NCBI RefSeq assembly: GCF_003287975.1
Contig: NZ_QMKQ01000014.1
Location: 1 to 64,000 of the forward strand
From: Arthrobacter sp. AQ5-05
GTDB lineage: Bacteria; Actinomycetota; Actinomycetes; Actinomycetales; Micrococcaceae
DNA: 64,000 nucleotides
Direction of reading: 5' to 3'
The notes below the pieces were generated by a model. That model was not told where the DNA came from and did not search any database. It worked only from the letters and a program-made list of their open reading frames with translations. The translations under genes and the position numbers were made by a program. Positions 1 through 8,587 of this stretch are shown piece by piece (positions within the stretch are counted from its first letter, which is position 1; each line of letters starts with the position of its first letter).

Positions 1-127
1 GCGCCTCCACGGCGAAATCGGATACATCCCACCCGTGGAAGCAGAAACCAATTACTACTCAAACCTGCCCGCCATCAAAACGATGGAACGGGTCTAATAA
101 ACCCTCCACCAAACCCGGGGCTTGACA
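1..127 (+). mobile_element. Right end of an IS3-family insertion sequence (partial)
   Basis: The window opens inside an insertion sequence. A transposase C-terminus stops at position 97. About 30 bases later lies a plausible terminal sequence ending in CA at 127 (preceded by CCCGGGGCTTGA), as expected for IS3-type ends, which run TG...CA. The left end is outside the window, so the inverted repeat and target duplication cannot be checked. The host sequence resumes at about 128, three bases before the stop codon of the neighbouring gene on the other strand. Confidence 0.75.
2..97 (+). CDS. IS3-family transposase (OrfB, C-terminal fragment)
   Basis: Only the last 31 codons are present because the gene starts before the window. 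The residues include HGEIGYIPPVEAE followed by NYY near the end. This closely resembles the C-terminal tail of IS3/IS150-group OrfB transposases, just after the DDE integrase domain, where a GYIPPxE(A/F)E stretch is typical. It would catalyse copy-paste transposition of the element. The catalytic DDE residues are not visible here, so activity cannot be judged. Confidence 0.8.
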   Translation, partial: RLHGEIGYIPPVEAETNYYSNLPAIKTMERV

Positions 128-130
128 GGC

Positions 131-511
131 CTAGTCCTCGCGGTCGCGCGACGGGGAACAGATTTCCTCCGGGCACCCCTGCCAGGTCTTGGAAAAGTAC
201 GCCACGATTTCCATGCCGCATTCAAAGCCGTACCGGGGTGCCGGCCCGCCGTTCACGGCGCTCGCCGAGCGCCGGATGGCCAGCAGGAAGAACTCGCAAA
301 CAGACACGTAGTTCCACAGGTCCATGGCGGTGTCGATGACCTCGTCGTGCGTCATCCAGTCCGGGTCTTCAACCAGGTCCTGGGCAAAACCGAGCACGAT
401 GTCCCGGTCCAGCAGATGGTGTCGCCCGCAGTCGCACCACTCGATGCCGCGCGAGGGCATGGTCCAGACCCCGGGAACCATTTCGGTGCCAAAAGGACCT
501 TCCGATGCCAT
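131..511 (-). CDS. Conserved hypothetical protein (126 aa)
   Basis: A 126-residue soluble protein I do not recognise. It has a Cys/His-rich patch (WCDCGRHH) at about residues 20-27, which might bind metal, followed by a probably helical region (DRDIVLGFAQ) and a hydrophobic helix around VCEFFLLAI. The start is the ATG at 511 because a strong AAGGAGG Shine-Dalgarno lies 5 nt upstream (517-523). The open frame extends further upstream, but without an equally good signal. The stop codon is 4 bp from the apparent end of the IS3 element, so the native C-terminus could have been altered by the insertion. Confidence 0.6.
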   Translation of the reverse strand: MASEGPFGTEMVPGVWTMPSRGIEWCDCGRHHLLDRDIVLGFAQDLVEDPDWMTHDEVIDTAMDLWNYVSVCEFFLLAIRRSASAVNGGPAPRYGFECGMEIVAYFSKTWQGCPEEICSPSRDRED

Positions 512-707
512 GGGAGCCTCCTTCAATAGTCCTGGGTCCAGCTTAGGCGCGCCCGCCGACAGATTCCGCGGGTCTTGTGACCACGCGGTCCAAGGCACCA
601 TGCAACGACGGGCAACAAATACACAGCTCGCGATTTTGGTTCCGTTGGCTTCCGGAGGGGCAAATCTCTGGCACGCTGGATAGGGTGGAGAAAAGAGGCT
701 GTGGACC

Positions 708-2003
708 ATGAACAAATCGCGAGCAAGGATTTTTGGGCATCGGGTGGTCCTTCCCCTGTTGGTTCTACCCGGCATGGTCCTGGCCGGCTGCGCTCCGACC
801 CCGGCACCCGCCCCGACCCAAACCTCGGGCACCCCTGCACCATCGGTTTCCCCGGCACCGCCCTCGATCCCGTCGTCCGCAAGCCAGTCGCCGTCGATGA
901 CACCGAGCCATGAACCCAGCGCAACGACGACGCACAGCGCAAAGCCCGCCCCGACCGCGCAGCAAGGCCCGGCCGAAAAGACGCTGGCCGCCATGAACCT
1001 GAAGGAACGAATCGGGCAGGTCTTGATGGTGGGTGTCCCGGCAACGGGCAGCAGCGCTGCCGACAGGTCCACCATTGCCACCCACGAGCTGGGGAACTTC
1101 TTCCTGAAGGGCCGCAGCAGCGCCGGGACGGCTGGCACATCCAGCGCGGTCCAGCGGGTCGAGTCAACCATCTCGAAGGCGTTGTCGGTGGACGTCGACG
1201 CGTTCGTGGCCACTGACCAGGAGGGCGGCTACGTCCAGGTCCTGAAGGGCAGCGGCTTCTCCACCCTGCCCACGGCGCTGGTCCAGGGCGGCTGGGCCAC
1301 CGCGACGCTGCGCGAGCGTGCCGAAGGTTGGGGCAGGCAACTGGCCACCGCCGGGATCAACGTCAACCTCGCCCCGGTGGCCGACACCGTTCCCTCGGCG
1401 TCCTTCGCTCCCTCGAATGCGCCCATCGGCTACTGGAAGCGCGAATACGGGTACGACCCGGCAATGGTTTCGGCGGCAACGCGGGCCTTCTCCTCCGGGA
1501 TGCTGGCCGCGGGCGTGGACCCGGTCATCAAGCACTTCCCGGGTCTCGGACGTGTCACCAAGAACACCGACATCTCCCGAAACGTCACCGACACCAAGAC
1601 CACCCGGCATGATGCCTACCTCAAGCCCTTCAACGACGGCATTGCCGCGGGCACCGACTGGGTCATGGTTTCCAACGCCTACTACTCCAGGATCGATGCG
1701 AAAAACATCGCCCCGTTCTCCTCAACCATCATGCGTTCGATGCTCCGCGAGGACCTGGGGTTCAACGGCATCATCGTCTCGGACGACATGTGTGACGCCG
1801 AGCAGCTGGCGCCCTGGGGCCTGGGCGCCCGGGCGCTGCGCTTCTTCGAGGCCGGCGGGACCATGATGCTCTGCGTGGACGCGCCGAAGACGCCGGCGAT
1901 CGCCAATGCCCTGTACGCCAAGGCCAGCAATGACCCCGCCTTCGCCCGTCTCATCGATGCCGCGGCGCTGCACGTGCTGAAGGTCAAGGAAGAACGGCGC
2001 TGA
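708..2003 (+). CDS. GH3 family lipoprotein (beta-N-acetylhexosaminidase-like)
   Basis: A 431-residue exported glycoside hydrolase family 3 protein. The N-terminus is a type II signal with lipobox LAGC, followed by a Ser/Thr/Pro-rich linker to about residue 80, so the enzyme should be anchored outside the membrane. The barrel carries DQEGG and KHFPGLG (His about 276), the substrate-binding motif of NagZ-like GH3 enzymes. The strand motif VSDDMCDAE sits where the nucleophile region is expected. The mobile Asp-x-His catalytic loop of canonical NagZ (DSH type) reads NTD here, so the His acid/base appears absent. The role is presumably cell-wall amino-sugar turnover. The start ATG follows an AAGAGG-like ribosome site. 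It converges on the gene at 2010-2924. Confidence 0.85.
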   Translation: MNKSRARIFGHRVVLPLLVLPGMVLAGCAPTPAPAPTQTSGTPAPSVSPAPPSIPSSASQSPSMTPSHEPSATTTHSAKPAPTAQQGPAEKTLAAMNLKERIGQVLMVGVPATGSSAADRSTIATHELGNFFLKGRSSAGTAGTSSAVQRVESTISKALSVDVDAFVATDQEGGYVQVLKGSGFSTLPTALVQGGWATATLRERAEGWGRQLATAGINVNLAPVADTVPSASFAPSNAPIGYWKREYGYDPAMVSAATRAFSSGMLAAGVDPVIKHFPGLGRVTKNTDISRNVTDTKTTRHDAYLKPFNDGIAAGTDWVMVSNAYYSRIDAKNIAPFSSTIMRSMLREDLGFNGIIVSDDMCDAEQLAPWGLGARALRFFEAGGTMMLCVDAPKTPAIANALYAKASNDPAFARLIDAAALHVLKVKEERR

Positions 2004-2009
2004 GCGGAG

Positions 2010-2924
2010 TCAGCCCTTGGGCCCCAGCAGCGACACCAGGGCCTCTTCGGGGCTGAATCCGCTGGTCTCGGGGGCAATCGCCGCGGCCGCGATCCCGGTG
2101 GCCCCGGAGGTGAAGACCGCGGCGCGGTACCCGGGCCCGGCACCGCCGTGCCCCCACAGCTGCAGGTCCGTATCGATCATGACCCCGGCCCCGTAGCGCG
2201 GCGCACGCCAGGGAGCGGTCGCAGCCACGGGCACCGAATCCATGAACGCGGCGCGCATGGCCGGGGACAGGGACGAGGGAAAGAGCGGATTGCGCTCCGT
2301 CACCAGGTCGCCAAATCGCAGCAGGTCGGCCGGCGTGGAGAATGCGGCCCCGGCGGGCCCCGCCCACAGCGTCGAGTAGCCCGAATCCGTCAGTGCGGTT
2401 TCCGGATCCGGATAGCGTGTCGAGGCCATGTCGGCCGGTTCGAAGACTTCCCGATGCAAATACTGGCCCAGCGACATCCCGGCGACCTCCTCGAGCAGCG
2501 CACCCAGGTACCAGTAGCCGGTGTTGCTGTAGGCGAAGGGCCCGGGCACGGAGAATGCGCCGGCGGCGGCAATGTCCTCCAACGACCACGGGTCCGCCGG
2601 CCGTTGGCGGACGGCGGCCAGGTAGCCGGGGCTTGAGGCGTAGTTTCCCATCCCCGCGGTGTGCGTGAGTACCTGGGAAATCGTGCGGCCGGCCGGGGCG
2701 CCGGGCAGACGCGAGGCCAGCGGATCGGCGAGGGTGAAGCGGCCCGCATCGACGGCGCGCAGGACGCCGGCGGCTATGAACATCTTGGTCACGCTGAAGA
2801 CCGGCAGGGGCTCGGATGAACCGAAAACCTGCACGGCGCCCTCGCTTCCGGGCCCGCGACAGGCAGCCGCGGCACCCGGGGGCAGCATCCGGCCCAGCGA
2901 AGCGGGGATCGTCTTTCCATCCAT
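2010..2924 (-). CDS. Beta-lactamase-fold serine hydrolase (class C / DD-peptidase family)
   Basis: A 304-residue member of the beta-lactamase/transpeptidase-like (S12) family. It shows the SxxK nucleophile motif SVTK (Ser44-Lys47), the YxN-type motif YSN (Tyr132), and a late HGG-type motif (GHGGAG) in place of KTG. No signal peptide is evident with the start chosen (ATG at 2924), so it may be a cytoplasmic esterase or peptidase rather than a true beta-lactamase. The frame is open further upstream, into the terminator of the next gene, which argues against a longer protein. No clear Shine-Dalgarno is seen. The ends of this gene and the GH3 gene are 6 bp apart. Confidence 0.8.
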   Translation of the reverse strand: MDGKTIPASLGRMLPPGAAAACRGPGSEGAVQVFGSSEPLPVFSVTKMFIAAGVLRAVDAGRFTLADPLASRLPGAPAGRTISQVLTHTAGMGNYASSPGYLAAVRQRPADPWSLEDIAAAGAFSVPGPFAYSNTGYWYLGALLEEVAGMSLGQYLHREVFEPADMASTRYPDPETALTDSGYSTLWAGPAGAAFSTPADLLRFGDLVTERNPLFPSSLSPAMRAAFMDSVPVAATAPWRAPRYGAGVMIDTDLQLWGHGGAGPGYRAAVFTSGATGIAAAAIAPETSGFSPEEALVSLLGPKG

Positions 2925-2965
2925 GGTTTCGAGCCTAAGCCCGCCGGCTGCCCGCATGCGGAAAC

Positions 2966-3024
2966 GGCGCGGCCCGCCGGATGTGCAGTGGAATCCACTG
3001 AACCGCCATCCGGCGGGCCGCGCC
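2966..3024 (-). terminator. Terminator of the subtilase gene (nested hairpin)
   Basis: Perfect 18-bp arms (2966-2983 and 3007-3024, GGCGCGGCCCGCCGGATG and its complement) enclose a second inverted repeat (CAGTGGA/TCCACTG). It lies just downstream of the minus-strand protease stop codon and before the next minus-strand gene. Confidence 0.75.
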
Positions 3025-3056
3025 GTCGGTGCCCGTTGCGGCACCAATCCACAGTG

Positions 3057-6000
3057 CTACTTGCGCACCTCCACATCCACCACCTGGGCGCGGTTGCCCG
3101 AGGCGTTGTGCATATGCAGGAACAGGGCCTTGGCGTGGGTGCTGTTCGAGGCGATGGTCGCGGTCAGCTTGGCCTTGTCCAGGTCGGCAAACGCGGTTCC
3201 GCCGCCAACGAAGGACAATTCCGGGGCGATCGCATCGAAGTCGATCCAATCGGTCTCATCCACCGGGGCCAGGGCCCCGGTGTCGTCGGCGTTGTAGACG
3301 GAGTACGTGCTCACGCGGTAGGCGATCGGTGCACTGGAGCCGCCCAGGCCCAGTGCAGCGAGCGACACGGGGAGGGATGCCACGTTCGTGTCGAAGGTGT
3401 TGGTGTCGACATCGCCGCCCAGCCCGTTGAGGAACTGCAGGTCAACTTGCGAACCGTTGCGCAGGTCGTAGGTCGCTGCCAGATCGGCATCGAGCTCGTC
3501 GAAGTAGCTGTTGAAGGTAACGAAGTCCGCCACCCCGTCGCCGTTGGTGTCGATTTCGACGTCGATCTCCGTGGCACCGGCCAGGTGGGCCCAGTTGCCC
3601 CAGGTGCTCACGCCGAAGTTCAGCAGACCGTCGGCCACGCCCGTGGTGCGGGCGGTGGATGCGGCACCGACGTGCTGCAGGTCCATGGAACGTGCGCCTG
3701 GAATCGCGTCGGTGCCGGCGGGCAGCTTGCCCGAGGATGCCCCGAGCTCGAACGCGGAGAGCAACGACACCACCTGGGTGTCGCCGGAACCGGCCCGGAC
3801 GTCCTTGCCGGCCAGGTCGACGGTGCCGGAGGTGGCGCCGGCGGCGAGCTTGATCTTCTTGGCGCCCATGTCGGCAACCAGCTTCGGTGCCGCCTGGACC
3901 GGGACGCGCAGCGTCGGTGCGGTGGAACTGCTCAGTTCCACGCGGCCCGAGACATCGGCGACCCAGGCGCGCGGCAGGCCAAGCTGCGTGCGGTCCATGG
4001 TCGGATCGATGGTCTTGGCGTACTTGCGGGCATCCACGTCAAGGGTGACCTTGATCTGGGTGCTTGCCCCGGCCGCGAGCGTCACGGTGCTCTTGTCCAG
4101 GGAATAGCCCGCACCCGGGATCTTGGTGGATGGCAGGTACTTCACCTTGTAGGTCTGGGTCTTGTCGGACTTGTTGACCACGGTGATGGACTTGGCGGCC
4201 TTGTACTTGGTCTTGTCGACCTCGATGACGCCGAAGGTCACGGAAACCAGCTCCGGGTCCGCGGTGGCGAAGGCGTAGGCGGGGGAATTGATGGCCGCAT
4301 CGGCAATGACGCGCCCGGAACCCACGCGGTTTGGCCCGTAGGCCTCGCCGTTGGCGGCCAGGATGTCCACCGTGGCGGTGTTCATCACCAGGGACTTGAC
4401 CTGCAATGCGGTGTAGTTGCCGCTGCCTGCCACCAGTGCGGCAATGCCCGCGGTGTGCGGGGTTGCCATGGAGGTGCCGGACATGACGGCCGGCCCGTTG
4501 CCCGTGCCCACGCCCACCGAGCCGATGAGCGTGCCCGGTGCGGCCACGTCTGGCTTGACGATGCCCTCCGAGCCATGCACGCCGCGCGAGGACGAGGAAT
4601 TCAGGGTGTTGCCGATTCCCGACTCGGCCGAGGCGGTGCCGACCAGCTTCGGATCCAGGGTGACGTTCAGCGTGCCGTCCTGGGCGGCGGGACGCAGCGT
4701 ATCGGAGAAGGCCTTGGTGAACTGGGCGCCGGGGATCGTGGCGTTGCCGGCGATGCCGGCCTCGAAGACCGCTACCTCGGAGTCCAGGATGACACCGGTT
4801 GCGCCGGCCTTCTCGGCGTTGTTGAAGCGGGTCGCCGAACCGCAGGGGAATTCGAGGTTCTCGCTCCACTGCAGCCAGACCCACTTGCCGGCCAGCGAGC
4901 CGGCCTCAAACGGGGAGCAGCCGAAGGCGTTGGCAGCCGGTGCCATGACGACATCCCCGGTCAGCGTGGCCGGGTCGGCGGTGGTGTAGTTGAAGTTGGC
5001 CGAGTACTGGCCTGCCGCGGTTCCCGCGACGTCCGCCGGTGCGTTGACCTTGATGCCGTCGAGGGTGACCTTGGTGCCCACGGAGTTGGCCACGGTCAGC
5101 GAGGAGCGGGCATTGCCCGGCGAGCCGCCCACGTCGGTGACGTCCCCGGCGTTGCCGGAGGCCACGACCGAGAGGATTCCCAGGCCCGTGAGGGTGTTGA
5201 CGATGTCGTTCTCAGGGTCTTCGACCGGTGAGTGGTCCGAGCCCAGGGACATGTTCACGATCTGGGCGCGGTCGGAGAAGTCGCCGTCGTTGTTCGGGTC
5301 CAGGACGTAGTCCAGTGCCTGGCCGACCACCGAGGAGGAACCTTCGCAGCCAAAGACGCGGATGCCGACCAGCGATGCCTCCGGGGCGGAGCCCGGGCCG
5401 ATGAGCATGGAGCCCACCTCGTCTGCGGTGAGCTTGGTGTAGTCGCCGGTGAAGGTGGTGCCGTCGGCCTGCACTCCGTATCCGGCAGCGGTGCCCGAGA
5501 CGTGGGAACCGTGTCCGGCCGAGGCGCAGTCAAGCGGGTTTGAGTCCGGCTTGGGAACCGGCTGGTAGCTCGGCGCGCTCGGGTCGGCGTTGTAGTCGTC
5601 GCCCACCAGGTCCCAGCCGCCGATGAACTTCTCGGGGTCGTACAGCCCGGAGGTCGTTGACGGCAGGTCCTTGGATGCCTGGGCGGTTGCATACGCCTCG
5701 CGGGTGCCAGGGCCGCCGAAGCCGGCGTGCGTGTAGTCGATGCCGGTGTCCAGCACGGCGATGGTGATGCCCTTGCCGGTTTCCTGCAGGGTGTTCCACG
5801 CCTCGAGGGCGCGCGTGTCGATGTCCGAGCCCTTGTTCTCCGGGGTCTTGGGGACTATCGCGGTGATCTTCTTGACGTCTGGACGCGAGGCCAGTGCGCG
5901 CAAGGCGTCGGCGTCTCCGCGCAGGGCCACGCCCGGCAGCGAGTTGGTGGTCGTGTAGATGACCTCGGCCTTGGCTGCCTTGGCGGCCGACTTGCCCTTG

Positions 6001-6344
6001 GCCTTGATGCCGTCGCGGATCTTCTTGACCTTGTCGGTGTTCTTGACCGACTTGCCGTGTGGCGTCTTGGCGCTCTCCGGTTGGGTGGCTTCGAAGGCTC
6101 CTTCGCCTTCGAACTGGACGAAGACGGAGACATCGCCCTTGGCCGCCGCCAGCGGGCCGGAGACCTTCAGGTTTTTCAGCGTCTTGGGGGCAGCCCCGCC
6201 GAGGGACGGTGAGTCGGCACCCGGTGCCGGGTCGATCGTCGGCGGTGCCGCAAGGGAAGGGACGGACATGGTGACGGCCAGGGCGAGCCCCGAGGCCGAC
6301 GCCAAGATCGTCCGCGCAAGTCTGTGACGACGCGGGTTGGACAT
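3057..6344 (-). CDS. Secreted subtilisin-like serine protease (S8 family, Vpr-like)
   Basis: A 1095-residue secreted subtilase. A Sec signal peptide (Arg-rich start, hydrophobic core, cleavage after SLA-A near residue 32) is followed by an inhibitor I9-like propeptide. The S8 catalytic domain has triad residues Asp199 (VLDTGID), His278 (GHGSHVSG) and Ser625 (SGTSMATPH). The large gap between His and Ser holds a PA-type protease-associated insert. After about residue 680 come Fn3-like beta domains. It would degrade extracellular protein for nutrition. The start ATG at 6344 has AAGGAG 4 nt upstream. A good promoter (6429-6456) and a strong terminator show it is monocistronic. Confidence 0.92.
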   Translation of the reverse strand: MSNPRRHRLARTILASASGLALAVTMSVPSLAAPPTIDPAPGADSPSLGGAAPKTLKNLKVSGPLAAAKGDVSVFVQFEGEGAFEATQPESAKTPHGKSVKNTDKVKKIRDGIKAKGKSAAKAAKAEVIYTTTNSLPGVALRGDADALRALASRPDVKKITAIVPKTPENKGSDIDTRALEAWNTLQETGKGITIAVLDTGIDYTHAGFGGPGTREAYATAQASKDLPSTTSGLYDPEKFIGGWDLVGDDYNADPSAPSYQPVPKPDSNPLDCASAGHGSHVSGTAAGYGVQADGTTFTGDYTKLTADEVGSMLIGPGSAPEASLVGIRVFGCEGSSSVVGQALDYVLDPNNDGDFSDRAQIVNMSLGSDHSPVEDPENDIVNTLTGLGILSVVASGNAGDVTDVGGSPGNARSSLTVANSVGTKVTLDGIKVNAPADVAGTAAGQYSANFNYTTADPATLTGDVVMAPAANAFGCSPFEAGSLAGKWVWLQWSENLEFPCGSATRFNNAEKAGATGVILDSEVAVFEAGIAGNATIPGAQFTKAFSDTLRPAAQDGTLNVTLDPKLVGTASAESGIGNTLNSSSSRGVHGSEGIVKPDVAAPGTLIGSVGVGTGNGPAVMSGTSMATPHTAGIAALVAGSGNYTALQVKSLVMNTATVDILAANGEAYGPNRVGSGRVIADAAINSPAYAFATADPELVSVTFGVIEVDKTKYKAAKSITVVNKSDKTQTYKVKYLPSTKIPGAGYSLDKSTVTLAAGASTQIKVTLDVDARKYAKTIDPTMDRTQLGLPRAWVADVSGRVELSSSTAPTLRVPVQAAPKLVADMGAKKIKLAAGATSGTVDLAGKDVRAGSGDTQVVSLLSAFELGASSGKLPAGTDAIPGARSMDLQHVGAASTARTTGVADGLLNFGVSTWGNWAHLAGATEIDVEIDTNGDGVADFVTFNSYFDELDADLAATYDLRNGSQVDLQFLNGLGGDVDTNTFDTNVASLPVSLAALGLGGSSAPIAYRVSTYSVYNADDTGALAPVDETDWIDFDAIAPELSFVGGGTAFADLDKAKLTATIASNSTHAKALFLHMHNASGNRAQVVDVEVRK

Positions 6345-6425
6345 GGTTCTCCTTGAATCCGGTGGGAGTGACTGGGAGTGATGAGGACGGATTCCCGCGA
6401 GCGGATAGTGGGCTCCGTCCCACGC

Positions 6426-6456
6426 CACATACTATGTGAGACGCTGCACATATCAA
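6426..6456 (-). promoter_or_regulatory. Predicted promoter of the subtilase gene, with a palindrome over the -10
   Basis: On the minus strand TTGATA (6451-6456) is 16 bp from TAGTAT (6429-6434), a good sigma-A-type match about 80 nt before the start codon. The -10 lies inside a 13-bp inverted repeat, CACATA-C-TATGTG (6426-6438), which could be an operator. Confidence 0.55.
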
Positions 6457-6771
6457 GGGGTTGTTTGAGGTTTATTGAAAAATGTCTCGGAGCGTGGCTG
6501 GACGCGGGGAGGGGAATCCGGACCCGCCGAACCCTTTCGTCCTGATACAAGGGGGCGCTGGAGGGAAGAAAAGGACCCGGGCCCGGCAAAGTGTCGGAGG
6601 CCCTCGATAGTCTTTGGGCAGTCGGTGGTCCTCTTGGGGAGGAGCCACCGACCGCACCGCCGGGGCGGGACGGACGGGGAAGCGACGGTTGGCATCGGGC
6701 AAGGACGCCGCTGCCGCGAACCTGTTTGTCCGTGCGCCGGTGAAGCGGCGGCGTTTCTGGGGGGAGACGCA
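6457..6771. other. Intergenic stretch without recognisable gene
   Basis: About 300 bases lie between the protease promoter and the pdxK terminator. Open frames on both strands are compositional: no start has a ribosome site and no translation looks like a known protein. I see no repeats or RNA signature. Confidence 0.5.
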
Positions 6772-6809
6772 AAAACGCTGGTCCCATGCATGCATGGGAC
6801 CAGCGTTTT
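6772..6809 (-). terminator. Terminator of pdxK
   Basis: A perfect 38-bp palindrome without loop (19-bp arms AAAACGCTGGTCCCATGCA and complement), flanked by A and T runs, sits 28 bp after the minus-strand stop codon at 6838. Confidence 0.8.
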
Positions 6810-6837
6810 CTTGGACGGCGTTCGGGTTGCCGAAGCC

Positions 6838-7662
6838 CTAGCGTGTTCCGCCTTGCCACAGGGCATCGAACGGGGCGGCGGAGGCCACACGGTTCTTGAT
6901 GCCCTCGGTGACAAAGACCTTGGCATTGCGTGCAGCCTGCAGCGGGCTCTCGCCCTTGGCCAGCTCGGCGGTGATGGCGGCGGCCAGCGAGCAACCGGCA
7001 CCCGACACGGCAACTTCCCCGACCTTCGGCGCCGAGAGGATCTCAAGGGTTTCGCCATCGTAGAACACGTCCACGGCCTCGGTGCCGGCCAGGCGGACCC
7101 CGCCCTTGGCCAGCACGGCCGCGCCGGAGAGTGCGTGGATCTTCCTTGCGGCCTCGGTCAGGTCCTCGACGTTGTTGATGCTCATCCCGGACAGCGACTC
7201 GGCCTCGAAGTGGTTGGGGGTGACGAAGGTGGCCAGCGGCAGCAGGTTCGCCTTCAGCGCCTCGTCGGTGTCCAGGGCGTGGCCCGGTTCCTGGCCCTTG
7301 CAGATCAATACGGGGTCCAGGACGACATTGTCCCATTCCTGGTTCTTCAGCGCGGCGGCAACGGTATTGATGGTGGCCGGGGAGCCCATCATGCCGAGCT
7401 TGACGGTCTTCAGGTCCGCTGCGTAGCAGGTCTGGGCCGCCTCGAGCTGGTCGGCGATGACCTGCGGCGCAACCGGGACGAAGCGGTGGTTCCAGTTGTC
7501 CTTCGGGTCGAAGGAAACGATGCAGGTCAGGGCAACGATGCCGTAGGTGCCCAGTTCCTGGAAGGTCTTCAGGTCGGCCTGGGCGCCGGCTCCGCCGGTT
7601 GCTTCGGAACCGGCGATGGTCAAGGTGATGGCGGGACGGGTCCCGGTGGTGGCAGAAGTCAT
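6838..7662 (-). CDS. pdxK: Pyridoxine kinase (ThiD/PdxK family)
   Basis: A 274-residue ribokinase-fold kinase that phosphorylates pyridoxine/pyridoxal, or hydroxymethylpyrimidine, at the expense of ATP. It begins with TIAGSEATGGAGAQADLKTF, has VLDPVLICKG and VTPNHFEAE, and ends with the anion-hole motif SGAGCS. The GAGC form (Cys in place of Asp) and the segments DPKDNWNH and AVDVFYDGET match the Bacillus-type PdxK branch better than classical ThiD. Its role is therefore most likely vitamin B6 salvage, with thiamine HMP kinase as the alternative. The gene is monocistronic. Its ATG lies 6 nt after TAAAAT, suggesting a leaderless mRNA. Confidence 0.85.
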   Translation of the reverse strand: MTSATTGTRPAITLTIAGSEATGGAGAQADLKTFQELGTYGIVALTCIVSFDPKDNWNHRFVPVAPQVIADQLEAAQTCYAADLKTVKLGMMGSPATINTVAAALKNQEWDNVVLDPVLICKGQEPGHALDTDEALKANLLPLATFVTPNHFEAESLSGMSINNVEDLTEAARKIHALSGAAVLAKGGVRLAGTEAVDVFYDGETLEILSAPKVGEVAVSGAGCSLAAAITAELAKGESPLQAARNAKVFVTEGIKNRVASAAPFDALWQGGTR

Positions 7663-7668
7663 GCATCC

Positions 7669-7674
7669 ATTTTA
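7669..7674 (-). promoter_or_regulatory. -10 hexamer of leaderless pdxK mRNA
   Basis: TAAAAT on the minus strand lies 6 nt before the pdxK ATG, with no Shine-Dalgarno in between. No convincing -35 is visible. Confidence 0.5.
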
Positions 7675-7747
7675 GGGTGGTTTTCATGCGCGCCGATTCC
7701 ACCCGGGAGTGGCCCGGCGGTTCCGGTCGGGAACACGTGATCGGGAG

Positions 7748-8404
7748 TCAGGCCCGGGTGAAAGTGGTCAGCTGGGTGGCGTTGGACCAGCCGGCCGCGC
7801 GTTCGGCGCGTATTCCGGTGGCGGTGTCGGCGCTGGTGACCATGAACAGCACCGGCAGGCCCTGGCGTGCCGCAGCGGCGGCCAGATTGGCCAGAATCGC
7901 GGCGCGGAACTGTTCGATGTTCGAGGTTGCGGTGATGCTCGGGTCTCCGAGCAGTGCGAAGTCCTCGCCAAAACGGATCCGGCCGCGGCCCGCGGTAGCG
8001 TCGAAATCGGCGATTTCAACCACGTCGTAGTCGGCCATCGGGGCTTCGAACAGCGTGGCCGTTTCCGGCAGCGAGACCACCTGCTCAACGTCGTTGGCCA
8101 GCGCGGCCAGCAGCACGCGCCGGTCGCTGAGGCTCCAGCCCCGGGCAACCAGTTCACGGCCGGCGGACTCGTCCGGTGGGCCCAGGAACGTCAGCCTGGT
8201 TTGGCCTTGGTGGGATGAAATCTCGGTGTCGCCCAGCAGGGAGGCAAGGCCGCCGGTGCCGGGCCAGGCGCAGGTGATTTCGTAGCTGCTGCCGTCTTCG
8301 GCAACGCTGTGCAGCCGGCCGGGCTCGTCGCGGGTCACGGTGCGGTCGCGCAGCAGGGCAAAGGCATGGACCCAACGCGGAAGGCTTGAGCGTTCGAATG
8401 GCAT
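7748..8404 (-). CDS. GNAT-like / uncharacterised protein
   Basis: A 218-residue cytoplasmic protein. The C-terminal third (about residues 140-218) reads like the acetyl-CoA-binding half of a GNAT acetyltransferase: helix IEQFRAAILANLAAAAARQG, strand PVLFMVTSA, then GIRAERAAGW and a terminal aromatic strand. The N-terminal part has no motif I know. No substrate can be inferred. A GGAG-type ribosome site precedes the ATG at 8404. It may be a two-domain GNAT with a degenerate first half. Confidence 0.55.
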   Translation of the reverse strand: MPFERSSLPRWVHAFALLRDRTVTRDEPGRLHSVAEDGSSYEITCAWPGTGGLASLLGDTEISSHQGQTRLTFLGPPDESAGRELVARGWSLSDRRVLLAALANDVEQVVSLPETATLFEAPMADYDVVEIADFDATAGRGRIRFGEDFALLGDPSITATSNIEQFRAAILANLAAAAARQGLPVLFMVTSADTATGIRAERAAGWSNATQLTTFTRA

Positions 8405-8587
8405 CTGGCGGCTCCTGTTTCAAGGACGGGCAACGAAAAACCTGTTGGGGGCGCAAACGCTTGGCTGATCACCGATGATCGTTGTGCGTTGGCGTCCCTT
8501 GGGTGGTTCATTACCGACTCTACGCCTGCGCCGCCCGATTCCAAGTTGGGCGACAGCGCGATGCGCAGGATCCGTGGCCCGCCCGGC

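Noticed and set aside
701-913. A 70-codon frame overlapping the start of the GH3 gene
   Set aside because: It is out of frame with the lipoprotein signal, has no independent ribosome site and is fully contained in the GH3 region.
2988-5231. A 747-codon plus-strand frame opposite the subtilase gene
   Set aside because: Same composition effect; the minus strand encodes a protease with an intact catalytic triad.
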